Shown here: positions 7,856-16,095 of the stretch, one piece after another
Layout of the letters: each line of letters starts with the position of its first letter
How positions within the stretch are numbered: the first letter of the stretch is position 1
Assembly: GCA_934456295.1 (NCBI GenBank)
Contig: CAKSHB010000006.1
Coordinates: forward strand, 1 to 56,059
Direction: 5' to 3'
Source: an uncultured Clostridia bacterium
Lineage (GTDB): Bacteria; Bacillota; Clostridia; UBA1381; UMGS1253
DNA: 56,059 nucleotides
Position numbers and translations under genes: made by a program
Notes under the pieces: generated by a model
What the model was told of the DNA's origin: nothing
The model's database searches: none
Seen by the model: only the letters and a program-made list of their open reading frames with translations

Positions 7856-8698
7856 ATGAGGGAGATTGTGCGCGAAATTATTGATTATACCGAATATTTA
7901 AAAAAAGAACATTCGCTGAATATATCTTTTCACATGAAGGCTGAATTTTCGGACAGATTTGCTGCATGCAGCGAAATTCTTCCGTATAATTCGCATGTGA
8001 ACCCGTACTGTACATATATCAAGGGCAAAAGCTTCGGAAAATGTATCGGGTGTCAGAACCTTGTTTTTGAAAAGTGCGGAAAGAAAAAGTTTTTCACGGG
8101 CGAATGTCATGCCGGAGTGTTGCAGTATATACACGCTGTTGAAAATTCGGAGGGCGTTATGGGGTTTGTGAGCGTGAGCGGATACGAGGGCAAAAAACGG
8201 CGCCCTTACGGGGACAGGCTGTATGAGAGTTCCGTCATTCATGAGCCTGTCTGCGAAAAATTTTTAAAGACCGTAATTTCTCCGCTCGCCCATATGCTGG
8301 GCATGATGATGAGTGAACCGATTTCGGACGGCAATAATGATTTTGAAAAAATCAGAGCGTTTGTGAATGAATATCATACAACAATCACGCTTGATATGAT
8401 ATGCGACCGGCTGCATTTCAGCAGGTCATACATAAGCCATACTTTCAGGGCAAATACGGGATATACGCTGAAGAGTTATTGCAACCTGCTGAAAATAAGC
8501 GACACAAAAAAGCTTCTGGATGAAACGGGACTGTCCGTGACAGAGGTTGCTTTTGCTGCCGGATTTGAAAATATAAGCTATTTTATAAGTGTCTTTAAAA
8601 AACTTGTGGGGGAAACGCCTCTTTCATACAGGAAAAACTGCCGGCAAAGGCTTCTTGCCGTATCAGAACAGGAGGACGCTGCGACCCCGAAACCGTAA
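7856..8698 (+). CDS. AraC-family regulator with PocR-like sensor domain
   Basis: A 280-residue protein. Residues 1-145 resemble the PocR ligand-binding domain, with the Cys pattern C63-x2-C66...C74...C84 followed by HAGVLQYIHAV; PocR-like domains sense small organic ligands such as diols or hydrocarbon derivatives. Residues about 175-275 form a double helix-turn-helix AraC DNA-binding domain (TLDMICDRLHFSRSYISHTFRANTG, then VTEVAFAAGFENISYFISVFKKLVGETPLSYRK). It should activate or repress transcription on binding its ligand. ATG start with GGGAG 6 nt upstream. It is divergent from the FAD oxidoreductase, and the shared spacer holds a palindrome over both promoters, which suggests autoregulation and control of that gene. 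The ligand is unknown. The clustered Cys residues could bind metal, which is speculation. Confidence 0.82.
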   Translation: MREIVREIIDYTEYLKKEHSLNISFHMKAEFSDRFAACSEILPYNSHVNPYCTYIKGKSFGKCIGCQNLVFEKCGKKKFFTGECHAGVLQYIHAVENSEGVMGFVSVSGYEGKKRRPYGDRLYESSVIHEPVCEKFLKTVISPLAHMLGMMMSEPISDGNNDFEKIRAFVNEYHTTITLDMICDRLHFSRSYISHTFRANTGYTLKSYCNLLKISDTKKLLDETGLSVTEVAFAAGFENISYFISVFKKLVGETPLSYRKNCRQRLLAVSEQEDAATPKP

Positions 8699-8703
8699 AA
8701 TCC

Positions 8704-8752
8704 GCAAAGCGGGTGCGGAAAAATGATTTTATTTTGCCGTACCCGCTTTTGC
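8704..8752. terminator. Hairpin between the convergent regulator and feoB genes
   Basis: AAAGCGGGTGCGG pairs with CCGTACCCGCTTT (one G-U pair) around an 18-nt loop, flanked by A and T runs. It lies 6 nt past the regulator stop and about 35 nt past the feoB stop, so it may serve both strands. The T-runs are short (3-4), so strength is uncertain. Confidence 0.6.
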
Positions 8753-8786
8753 AATGCCTAAAAAGCTTATAGATGTCATTTTGTGC

Positions 8787-10823
8787 TTAGAATATATGTG
8801 AGAAAATCGTATAGAAGGCAGTTGAAACAAGCCATGCAGTGCATACCTGCAACAATGCGTTAAGCCATGCATAACGCCTGCCGGCTTCCTTTTTTATTGT
8901 GGCGATTGTGGCTATACACGGTATATACAAAAGTGCAAAAAGCATAAACGAATATGCGTTTACCGCAGTAAAGCCCATGGCGCCGAGTGCGCCCGAAAGC
9001 TCTGCCATTCCTGCGCCGGAGGTTATGTTTGAAATTCCGAAAAGCACGCTCATGCTTGAAACAACGACCTCTTTTGCGGCAATTCCCGCGATAAGCGCCA
9101 CAGCTACCTGCCAATAGCCGAGTCCTGCGGGGCTGAGCGCCGGCGCTATAAATCTGCCGATTGCTGCGGCAAAGCTTTTGCTCATATCGTGCGTCATGCC
9201 GCCAAATCCGAAATTCAGCAAGAACCAGAGAATTACGGACGCATATAAAATCGTTGTACCCGCTTTTGCGAGATAGTCGGAAATTTTTTCCCATACGTAT
9301 ATGAAAACGGTGCGCAAATTCGGAACTTTATATTCGGGAAGTTCTATCAAAAGCGTGTGTGAAACGCCTTTTGTCTTTTCCGTGCGGCTTATAATCAGAG
9401 CTATGAGTATTGCAACCGCAGCGCCTATTATGTACATTGAATATGCCGCAAGCATGGCATATCTGCCGAAGAACATTTCGGAAAACAGCACATATATCGG
9501 AAGTCTTGCACTGCATGACATAAACGGCGTTATCATAATTGTTTTCAGCCTGTCATGCCTGTCCTCAAGCGTACGTGACGCCATTACGGCAGGCACGCTG
9601 CACCCGAAGCCGAGTATTAGCGGAATAAACGCCCTTCCCGAAAGACCGAGTTTGCCCATAAGCGAGTCCATTACATAAGCGACTCTTGACATATATCCGC
9701 TGTCCTCCAAAAAGGCGAGAGCGAGAAAAAGTATAAATATATTCGGTAAAAACGTAAGTATTCCGCCAACGCCGGCAAGTATACCATCCGTCAGAAGAGA
9801 TGTCAGCATTTCGCCTGCGCCGAGTGATGTGAGCCATATCGGCATGGCGGCAGAGAGTGCGTCAAGCAGAGTTTCAAAATAGCCTTTTATAAAATCGCCA
9901 ACAGTAAATGTGAGGAAAAAAACGAGAGCCATTATTGCGAGAAAAACAGGTATGCCGAAAACGGAATGAGTCAGCACGGCATCGGCTTTATCAGTTTTGC
10001 GTGCTTTTTCTTCGCGGTTTACCAGAACTTCTGATATTACCTCTTCGATAAATTCGTACTTTTCGTTTGTGATTTTGTCCTCATAATCATGCTCGATAAT
10101 ACCGGCAGTGTCAATGGGGTAGGCTTTTGTGACCTCAGCATCTCCCTCAAGGGTTTTGAGAGCATACCAGCGGTAGTTTGGCAAATCCGGATATTTTGAT
10201 TTGAGCATGGAAGAAATGATATCGATTTTATCTTCTATTTCATCGGAATAAACCATTGCATATTCCGAATGGTGTTCGTGTATATGTGAGCCGGACGCAT
10301 GATGATGGAGCGGAGTATCAAATTTTTCCGTAACATGATGTGCCACGGCGTGCATAAGAGTGTTTAATCCCGTGCGCTTTCTTGCGCTTACGGCAATTAC
10401 GGGAACTCCAAGCATTTCGGGCAGACGGTGAAGGTCTATTTCCATGCCGCGTTCTTCAACAATATCCATCATGTTGAGCGCTATTACAACGGGTTTGCCG
10501 AGCTCTATAAGGCTTACTGCCAGAAAAAGATTGCGTTCAAGAGAAGATGCGTCCACAACATCTACAATTATATCAACGTCATCGCTGAGTATGTAGTTTC
10601 GCGATACGCTTTCCTCCATAGTGTAGCACGTGAGCGAATAGATGCCGGGCAGGTCGCAGAGCTTGTATGAACAGTTGTGAAAGCGCATAAAGCCTTCCTT
10701 TTTTTCAACCGTGACACCGGGCCAGTTTGCAACCTTCAGCCTTGCGCCGGTGTATGCATTAAAAAGAGTCGTTTTTCCGCAGTTAGGGTTTCCGATAAAA
10801 GCCACATTTATTGTTTCGGACAT
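8787..10823 (-). CDS. feoB: Ferrous iron transport protein B
   Basis: A 678-residue polytopic GTPase that imports Fe(II). The N-terminal G domain shows G1 GNPNCGKT at 11-18, G3 DLPG near 58, G4 as NMMD rather than NKxD, and VSARK as G5. It is followed by a His-rich linker (about 172-190, HHHASGSHIHEHH) that could bind metal, then a helical domain, and from about 285 the membrane part with the two Gate motifs (GFGCSVPAVMASRTLEDRHDR and the later IAGIAAKEVVVSSM region). Length is normal for Gram-positive FeoB. ATG start with GGAGGTG 9 nt upstream. It overlaps feoA by 16 nt, implying coupled translation. No FeoC is visible. Control by iron is expected from the family, but no clear Fur or DtxR box was found. 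Confidence 0.95.
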   Translation of the reverse strand: MSETINVAFIGNPNCGKTTLFNAYTGARLKVANWPGVTVEKKEGFMRFHNCSYKLCDLPGIYSLTCYTMEESVSRNYILSDDVDIIVDVVDASSLERNLFLAVSLIELGKPVVIALNMMDIVEERGMEIDLHRLPEMLGVPVIAVSARKRTGLNTLMHAVAHHVTEKFDTPLHHHASGSHIHEHHSEYAMVYSDEIEDKIDIISSMLKSKYPDLPNYRWYALKTLEGDAEVTKAYPIDTAGIIEHDYEDKITNEKYEFIEEVISEVLVNREEKARKTDKADAVLTHSVFGIPVFLAIMALVFFLTFTVGDFIKGYFETLLDALSAAMPIWLTSLGAGEMLTSLLTDGILAGVGGILTFLPNIFILFLALAFLEDSGYMSRVAYVMDSLMGKLGLSGRAFIPLILGFGCSVPAVMASRTLEDRHDRLKTIMITPFMSCSARLPIYVLFSEMFFGRYAMLAAYSMYIIGAAVAILIALIISRTEKTKGVSHTLLIELPEYKVPNLRTVFIYVWEKISDYLAKAGTTILYASVILWFLLNFGFGGMTHDMSKSFAAAIGRFIAPALSPAGLGYWQVAVALIAGIAAKEVVVSSMSVLFGISNITSGAGMAELSGALGAMGFTAVNAYSFMLFALLYIPCIATIATIKKEAGRRYAWLNALLQVCTAWLVSTAFYTIFSHIF

Positions 10824-11050
10824 GACGTTTCACCTCCGAGAGCTACAAATTTTGTTATTTCATTTCCGACGGCAAACCGCGTGCCGCGTATTTTCACAAT
10901 CATGCTCCCACAGCGTTTTTTGCCTAGCACGCTTATGTTGGATCCATCGGTCATTCCGAGCATACGCAGACGGCGTTCAAGACGGATATCGGGCATATCG
11001 ACCGAACGAACGGTGTATGTATGTCCTTTTTTTGCGTCAATCAAAAGCAA
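10808..11050 (-). CDS. feoA: Ferrous iron transport protein A
   Basis: An 80-residue SH3-like protein that supports FeoB-mediated Fe(II) uptake. Visible family motifs are ERRLRMLGMTDGSNISVLGK and IKIRG-type MIVKIRGTRFAVGNEITKFV. The frame could begin at a GTG at 11059, but that codon lies inside the GAGGTG ribosome site; TTG 11050, 6 nt after it, is the better start (MLLIDAKKG). Its 3' end overlaps feoB by 16 nt. The next 260 nt towards ywlC hold no gene, only promoter-like sequence. Confidence 0.88.
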   Translation of the reverse strand: MLLIDAKKGHTYTVRSVDMPDIRLERRLRMLGMTDGSNISVLGKKRCGSMIVKIRGTRFAVGNEITKFVALGGETSCPKQ

Positions 11051-11184
11051 TGTTTTCACCTCAAAATATATACTGATTTATTCCTGCTTAAAATGATACT
11101 ATAAAATATATAATAACGCAAGTGTTTTAAAAAATATGATTACTGAAAACATGAACTTTTTTGCTCCGGCGCTGAGATTTGTGG

Positions 11185-11213
11185 TTGTCAAACGGAAAGC
11201 ATTGTGGTAAAAT
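11185..11213 (+). promoter_or_regulatory. Promoter for the ywlC-ywlE-rimI-tsaD group
   Basis: TTGTCA (11185-11190), 17-bp spacer, TAAAAT (11208-11213) with a TGG extended -10. Start near 11220, giving a leader of about 90 nt before the GTG at 11311. Four same-strand genes with short gaps follow. Confidence 0.7.
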
Positions 11214-11310
11214 ATAGTTATAATGCGGAAAAATGTATTATAAGAGGAAAGCTGAAAATAAAATTTTACGAAAACAGCATAAATATGTGCAGTGAAAAGG
11301 AAGTTTTGGT

Positions 11311-12357
11311 GTGGACACAAAAGAAATTTCGATAAATCCGGAAAAAATAGATGAAAACCTGGCAAAGCAGGCGGGAGAAGTTCTGGCAAGGGGAGGACTT
11401 GTTGCATTTCCGACGGAAACGGTGTATGGACTCGGCGCAAATGCTTTTGACGACAAAGCAGTCGGGGCGATATTTTCGGCAAAAGGACGTCCGAACGACA
11501 ATCCTTTGATAGTGCATGTTGCACGTGTTGAAGATGTGGAGCCGCTGGTCAGAGAAATTCCTCCGAAGGCAAGGGTTGTTATGGAGCATTTCTGGCCCGG
11601 ACCGATAAGTATAATTATGAAAAAATCGGATAAAATCGGCGATGCCGTGAGCGCCGGACTCGATACGGTTGCGGTTCGCATGCCGTCACACCCTGTGGGA
11701 CGTGCGGTGATTGCGGCATCGGGGGTTGCTGTTGCGGCGCCTTCGGCAAATACATCGGGAAAACCTTCTCCGACGTCGGCGCGCCATGTGCATGACGATA
11801 TGTATGGCAAAATCGATATGATAGTTGACGGCGGAAGATGCGGTGTGGGAGTTGAGTCCACTGTGCTGGATTTGTCGGGCGATACTGCGGCGATACTGCG
11901 CCCCGGCGGCGTTAGTGCGGCGATGCTTGAGCCTTACATCGGAAAGGTTATAAGTCCGGAAAATACCGTTACAGATGCGGATACGCCGAAATGCCCGGGT
12001 ATGAAGTATAAGCACTATGCGCCGAATGCGGAGGTTTGTGTGATTGAGTACAGGGGAGAGGCAAATTTTGAAAAAATCCGCGAAACAGTTGAAAAATACC
12101 GTGCAAAAGGAAAGTGCGTAGGTGTTTTGTCATGCACGGGAGAGGGTAATATATATAATGCGGATATTTATATAAACGGCGGCGAAACATCGGAGCGGTA
12201 TGCGGAAAATTTGTTTTATGCAATGCGCACCTTTGATGAAAAGGGCGCCGATATAATTCTTTGCCCGATATGCTTTGATGACGATATGTCGGTGGCTGTC
12301 AGAAACAGACTTTATAAATCGGCGGCAAACAATGTTATAAATATGAATATGCTGTAA
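11311..12357 (+). CDS. ywlC: L-threonylcarbamoyladenylate synthase (Sua5/YwlC type)
   Basis: A 348-residue enzyme that makes threonylcarbamoyl-AMP from threonine, bicarbonate and ATP, the first step of t6A37 modification of ANN-decoding tRNAs. The YrdC domain covers about 10-200: GLVAFPTETVYGLGANA, SAKGRPNDNPLIVHV (the K-x-R substrate motif) and APSANTSGKPSPTS. The C-terminal Sua5 domain (about 220-345) follows, joined by the CPGMKYKHYAP linker that closes over the active site. This is the long form found in Bacillus YwlC rather than the short E. coli TsaC. GTG start with AAGGAAG 7 nt upstream. It heads a group that also contains tsaD, the gene for the last step of the same pathway. Confidence 0.93.
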   Translation: MDTKEISINPEKIDENLAKQAGEVLARGGLVAFPTETVYGLGANAFDDKAVGAIFSAKGRPNDNPLIVHVARVEDVEPLVREIPPKARVVMEHFWPGPISIIMKKSDKIGDAVSAGLDTVAVRMPSHPVGRAVIAASGVAVAAPSANTSGKPSPTSARHVHDDMYGKIDMIVDGGRCGVGVESTVLDLSGDTAAILRPGGVSAAMLEPYIGKVISPENTVTDADTPKCPGMKYKHYAPNAEVCVIEYRGEANFEKIRETVEKYRAKGKCVGVLSCTGEGNIYNADIYINGGETSERYAENLFYAMRTFDEKGADIILCPICFDDDMSVAVRNRLYKSAANNVINMNML

Positions 12358-12402
12358 GCATGAAATCATACAGTAAAAAATATAAATAAAACAAGAAGGA
12401 AA

Positions 12403-12879
12403 ATGATGGCGATGAAGGGTAAAAAGAAGATAAATGTTCTCATAGTGTGCACGGGCAATACGTGCCGTTCTCCGATGGCGGAGGGAATACTGAAAAAAAT
12501 GCTCGGCGGCGATGACAGCGTTGAGGTGCTTTCGGGCGGGCTTATGGCGCATGAGGGCGAGCGTGTGAGCGAGGACGCGGTTGAGGTACTTGCGGCAATG
12601 AATATTGATATAAGCTCTCATACCGCAAAAAACATAAACGGAGATGTTGTGCGCGACGCAGATTTGATTTTGACGATGACGCAGGCGCATAAAGATATGA
12701 TATGTGCGGTATACGGACCCGATGCGGCGAAGAAAACGTACACAATCTGCGAGTATGCACATTTTGACGGCGAGATTGCGGATCCGTTCGGGCTTGGCAT
12801 AAAAGTATACAGACACTGTGCGGAGGAACTTGAAGGAGCGCTTGAAAAGGCGCTTGAAAGAATACGTGCCGAATTATAA
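12403..12879 (+). CDS. ywlE: Low-molecular-weight phosphatase, probable protein-arginine phosphatase
   Basis: A protein of about 158 residues in the LMW-PTP family. The P-loop VCTGNTCRSPMAE carries the nucleophile Cys16 and Arg22, and the general-acid Asp is in DPFGLG. The residue before the second Cys is Thr20, equal to Thr11 of B. subtilis YwlE; in that enzyme this Thr gives preference for phospho-arginine over phospho-tyrosine. YwlE reverses McsB arginine phosphorylation that marks proteins for ClpCP. McsB is not in this window. Three ATGs (12403, 12406, 12412) follow an AGAAGG site; 12406 has slightly better spacing, so the start is uncertain by three residues. The gene sits next to ywlC, as in Bacillus. 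Confidence 0.87.
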   Translation: MMAMKGKKKINVLIVCTGNTCRSPMAEGILKKMLGGDDSVEVLSGGLMAHEGERVSEDAVEVLAAMNIDISSHTAKNINGDVVRDADLILTMTQAHKDMICAVYGPDAAKKTYTICEYAHFDGEIADPFGLGIKVYRHCAEELEGALEKALERIRAEL

Positions 12880-12942
12880 TTTAAAGATGTTTGTACTAAA
12901 AAAACGATTGCACTGAAAAACTGATATAAAGAGATTGATATA

Positions 12943-13386
12943 ATGGAAAAATATGAAATTGTTCCCATGAGTGCACAGCATATAGACGACGTTGCCGAAA
13001 TTGAGAAGCTGTGTTTTTCCGACCCGTGGTCGCGTGAGATGTTTGCGGAGGAGCTTGCAAACAGCTCGGCGCATTACTGTGTGTGTTTGGCAGAGGGCGT
13101 GACAGTCGGATATGCGGGCTACTGGTGTGTGATAGATGAGGGAGATATAACAAATGTTGCGGTCCACCCGAAATACAGACGAAGGGGAATAGGAGCGGCA
13201 CTGATGGAGCACATGCTTCGTGAGGCGGAGGAGAGAAAAATGGTTTTTTTGTCGCTTGAAGTGCGCGTGTCAAATGAGCCGGCAATCGCATTGTATGAGA
13301 GATACGGCTTTGAGAGAGTTGGCGTGAGAAAACGCTATTACAGCGATAACGGTGAGGACGCGGCAGTTATGATGAAACGCCGGTAA
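12943..13386 (+). CDS. rimI: Ribosomal protein S18-alanine N-acetyltransferase
   Basis: A 147-residue GNAT acetyltransferase. It shows the acetyl-CoA-binding loop VHPKYRRRGIGAALMEHML (R/Q-x-x-G-x-G/A) and the RimI-typical end RVSNEPAIALYERYGFERVGVRKRYY. RimI acetylates the N-terminal Ala of S18 and possibly other proteins. Its place just upstream of tsaD supports the RimI call over a generic GNAT. ATG 12943; the ribosome site (GAGATTG) is weak. It is followed 59 nt later by tsaD. Confidence 0.88.
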   Translation: MEKYEIVPMSAQHIDDVAEIEKLCFSDPWSREMFAEELANSSAHYCVCLAEGVTVGYAGYWCVIDEGDITNVAVHPKYRRRGIGAALMEHMLREAEERKMVFLSLEVRVSNEPAIALYERYGFERVGVRKRYYSDNGEDAAVMMKRR

Positions 13387-13445
13387 TCCGAGCGGAAACG
13401 GACGGCAGATAAGAATTTGGTGCGGATAGGAAATTAAAGAGAACG

Positions 13446-14489
13446 GTGATTTTTTTGGAAAACACATTTATTAAAAATGCAGAAGATGTTTTGATACTTG
13501 CAATAGAAAGCTCATGTGACGAAACGGCTGCGGCTGTTGTAAAAAACGGACGCGAGGTTCTGTCAAACATAATAAATTCGCAGATTGATATTCACAAAAG
13601 GTACGGCGGAGTTGTGCCCGAGATAGCGTCGCGCTGCCATATTGAGGCGATTGACGCGGTAATTGATGAGGCTTTATGTGAGGCAGGTGTGACGCTTGAT
13701 GATATTGACGCGGTTGCGGTAACATACGGACCGGGGCTTGTCGGGGCGCTGCTTGTCGGCGTGTCCGAGGCAAAGGCGATTGCATTTGCAAAAAAGAAGC
13801 CGCTGATTGCTGTGCACCATATAAAGGGGCATATATCGGCAAACTTTATTGCGCACAAAGAGCTTGAACCGCCGTTTATGTGTCTTGTTGCGTCGGGGGG
13901 ACACAGCCATATTGTTCATGTGAAGGGTTACCGTGAATTTGAGGTAATTGCGCGCACATGTGACGACGCCGCAGGCGAGGCGTATGATAAGGTGGCGCGT
14001 GTGCTTGGGCTGGGATATCCGGGCGGACCGAAAATCGACGCGCTTGCAAAACAGGGAGATGAAAATGCGGTTCATTTTCCGCGTGTGAAGATAGGCGACG
14101 GTCTTGATTTCAGCTTCAGTGGCGTTAAAACTGCGGTAATAAACTATTTGCATAAGCTGGAGCAGAACGGGCAGGAGTACAATAAGGCGGATATAGCTGC
14201 AAGCTTTCAGGCGGCGGTGGTCGAAGCGCTTTGCTCACATACGATGTGCGCTGCATGTGAAAGGGGCGTAAGCAAGGTTGCGCTGGCAGGAGGAGTTGCG
14301 GCAAATTCAGCTCTGCGCTCGGCATTTGCAAAAGCATGTGAGGAAAACGGATTTGAATTTTATGTTCCGCCCATGAAGCTGTGCACCGATAACGCCGCTA
14401 TGATTGGCTGCTGTGCGTACTATAAATATCTTGACGGCGATTTTGCCGGAGATGATTTGAATGCTGCTGCAAGTCTTGAGCTTGCGTGA
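13446..14489 (+). CDS. tsaD: tRNA t6A37 threonylcarbamoyltransferase TsaD
   Basis: A 347-residue ASKHA-fold metalloprotein (Kae1/Gcp). It transfers the threonylcarbamoyl group from TC-AMP to A37 of tRNA, normally in complex with TsaB and TsaE. Visible motifs: ESSCDETAAAVV near the start, YGPGLVGALLVGVS, the metal pair H125-x3-H129 in HHIKGHISANF, VASGGHSHIV, VARVLGLGYPGGP, FSFSGVKTAV, LAGGVAANSALR and CTDNAAMIG. GTG start; the AAAGAGAA site upstream is modest. The partner genes tsaB and tsaE, often beside rimI-tsaD, are absent here and must be elsewhere. About 215 nt with a new promoter separate it from darA. Confidence 0.95.
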   Translation: MIFLENTFIKNAEDVLILAIESSCDETAAAVVKNGREVLSNIINSQIDIHKRYGGVVPEIASRCHIEAIDAVIDEALCEAGVTLDDIDAVAVTYGPGLVGALLVGVSEAKAIAFAKKKPLIAVHHIKGHISANFIAHKELEPPFMCLVASGGHSHIVHVKGYREFEVIARTCDDAAGEAYDKVARVLGLGYPGGPKIDALAKQGDENAVHFPRVKIGDGLDFSFSGVKTAVINYLHKLEQNGQEYNKADIAASFQAAVVEALCSHTMCAACERGVSKVALAGGVAANSALRSAFAKACEENGFEFYVPPMKLCTDNAAMIGCCAYYKYLDGDFAGDDLNAAASLELA

Positions 14490-14557
14490 GTTTAACAGAT
14501 AAAGCCGAAGGATAAAGAAAGCGTTCATACTGACAAAAACAACGGAATTAAAAATTG

Positions 14558-14586
14558 TTGATTTTATGAGTGTTGTATGATAAAAT
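14558..14586 (+). promoter_or_regulatory. Promoter for the darA-holB-ricT operon
   Basis: TTGATT (14558-14563), 17-bp spacer, TAAAAT (14581-14586). Start near 14593, leader about 110 nt to ATG 14704; the leader includes two 16-bp direct repeats. Confidence 0.65.
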
Positions 14587-14635
14587 ATGTGTGTACGGAG
14601 AAAGTACAGCCCGAGAGTATATAAAAAACAGCAAG

Positions 14636-14670
14636 GAAAGCGTTTTGGAATTAAGAAAGCGTTTTGGAAT
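14636..14670. repeat. Two 16-bp direct repeats in the darA leader
   Basis: GAAAGCGTTTTGGAAT occurs at 14636-14651 and again at 14655-14670, a 19-bp period. They lie between the promoter and the darA ribosome site, so they are in the transcript. Function unknown. Confidence 0.6.
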
Positions 14671-14703
14671 ATAATATCTATTTTATAAAGGGAGGCATAA
14701 TTT

Positions 14704-15033
14704 ATGAAGCTTATTCTTTCAATAGTACATGATGAGGACGGTTCAAAGGTGATGAGCGAGCTTAACAAGCAGGGTTTTAGCGTTACAAAGCTTGCGACAA
14801 CCGGCGGGTTTCTGAAGGCGGGAAACATGACTCTTCTAGTCGGAACAAGTGAGCAGAATGTTCAGACTGTTATTGACATTATAAAATCAAAGAGCGAAAC
14901 GAGAAAGCAGATTGTCAGCACACCTGTCCCGATGTCGGGGCTCGGTTCGGGTTACACGCCGTATCCGGTTGAGGTCGAGGTCGGCGGTGCGACGATTTTC
15001 GTTATGGACGTTGAAAGGTTTGAGAAGGTATAA
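14704..15033 (+). CDS. darA: Cyclic-di-AMP receptor, PII-like DarA/PstA (YaaQ)
   Basis: A 109-residue PII-like protein. The start MKLILSIVHDEDGSKVMSEL, then GFSVTKLATTGGFLKAGNMTLLVGT and the C-terminal EVEVGGATIFVMDVERFEKV match the DarA/PstA (DUF970) family, which forms trimers that bind c-di-AMP at subunit interfaces. Its downstream target is not established in most species. GGGAGG ribosome site 9 nt before ATG. The stop codon overlaps the holB start by one base (TAATG), so the two are translationally coupled. The order darA-holB-ricT matches Bacillus yaaQ-holB-yaaT, minus yaaR. Confidence 0.92.
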   Translation: MKLILSIVHDEDGSKVMSELNKQGFSVTKLATTGGFLKAGNMTLLVGTSEQNVQTVIDIIKSKSETRKQIVSTPVPMSGLGSGYTPYPVEVEVGGATIFVMDVERFEKV

Positions 15034-16055
15034 TGGAGCTTGCACTGCCTATGGCAGACAGGGGAGTTGTGAGGGCGCTTATTGACAGTGTGCATGAGGG
15101 CACAAGTGCGCATGCGTATTTGTTTGAGGGAGAAAAGGGGCTTTTCACATGCGAAACAGCCATGTATTTTGCTGCGGCGCTGCTGTGCGGCTCGGACGGA
15201 GAAATTCCGTGCGGAGCATGTGACAGCTGTATACAGGCAGCAAGCGGAAATAATCCCGATATCAAGCGAATGTCGCGCACGGATATTACGGACAGAAAGA
15301 GCATAGGCGCAGACGATATACGCGCCGTTATTTCCGATGTGTATACAAAGCCGTTCAGAGCCGAAAAAAAGATTTATATAATAGAGGACGGCGACGCGCT
15401 GACGGTGCAGGCACAAAACGCAATGCTTAAAATACTCGAGGAACCGCCTTCGTATGCTGTGTTTATAATTTGTGTGACAAATGCGGAGCTGATTTTGCCG
15501 ACGGTGAAATCCAGAAGCCGCATAATACGCTTTATGCCGCGGAGCGATGCGGATATAAAGAAATATGTATGCGAAAAGTATCCGCATATGGCACAAAAGG
15601 CGGATTTTATAGCTTCGTTTGCGGACGGAATTATGGGCAGGGCAGATTTTTTGTGTGGTGACGAGGCTGTTTTTGATATGCGGAAAAAGGCGCTTGAGCT
15701 TATGGTAAAGCTGCTTTTGGGAAATGATGAAAACGTTATTTTTGAGATGTGCGATATATTTGAGCAGTATAAAAAAGAGTCAAAGGGCGGCAATGACACA
15801 TCGCAGATGATGATTGATTTTATGCTGTCGTTTTTGTCGGATATATTGAGGTTGATAAACGGTGCGGAAAATAAAATGCTGAACAGCGATATGGTACACG
15901 AGCTGCGAAAAGCGGCGGAGAGGGTAAGATACGAAAAGGCGGATTATGCCGCACGGTGCGCGCTTGAGGCAAAGGATATGCTTGCAAAATATGTCAGTCA
16001 TAAAGCGGCGGTAATGCATCTTGCGCTCGGCATGTTTTACGGAAAGCAGAATTAA
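15033..16055 (+). CDS. holB: DNA polymerase III subunit delta'
   Basis: A 340-residue clamp-loader subunit that, with DnaX and delta, loads the beta clamp at replication forks. Clear family marks are SAHAYLFEGEKG, the four-Cys zinc module (LLCGSDGEIPCGACDSC), NPDIKRM, KPFRAEKKIYIIEDGDALTVQAQNAMLKILEEPP, and TVKSRSRIIRF in place of the usual SRC motif. The P-loop position reads GEKGLFTCET and lacks the Lys-Thr pair, so it should not bind ATP, as in E. coli delta'. The start ATG overlaps the darA stop. Neighbours darA and ricT confirm the call. The C-terminal third is poorly conserved, as usual. Confidence 0.9.
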   Translation: MELALPMADRGVVRALIDSVHEGTSAHAYLFEGEKGLFTCETAMYFAAALLCGSDGEIPCGACDSCIQAASGNNPDIKRMSRTDITDRKSIGADDIRAVISDVYTKPFRAEKKIYIIEDGDALTVQAQNAMLKILEEPPSYAVFIICVTNAELILPTVKSRSRIIRFMPRSDADIKKYVCEKYPHMAQKADFIASFADGIMGRADFLCGDEAVFDMRKKALELMVKLLLGNDENVIFEMCDIFEQYKKESKGGNDTSQMMIDFMLSFLSDILRLINGAENKMLNSDMVHELRKAAERVRYEKADYAARCALEAKDMLAKYVSHKAAVMHLALGMFYGKQN

Positions 16056-16095
16056 TACAGACAAAACGGTGACAGCCGGTTTAAGGAGAACAGAC

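Noticed and set aside
11051..11184. Fur or DtxR box upstream of feoA
   Set aside because: AT-rich words such as AATGATAC occur, but no inverted repeat near either consensus was found.
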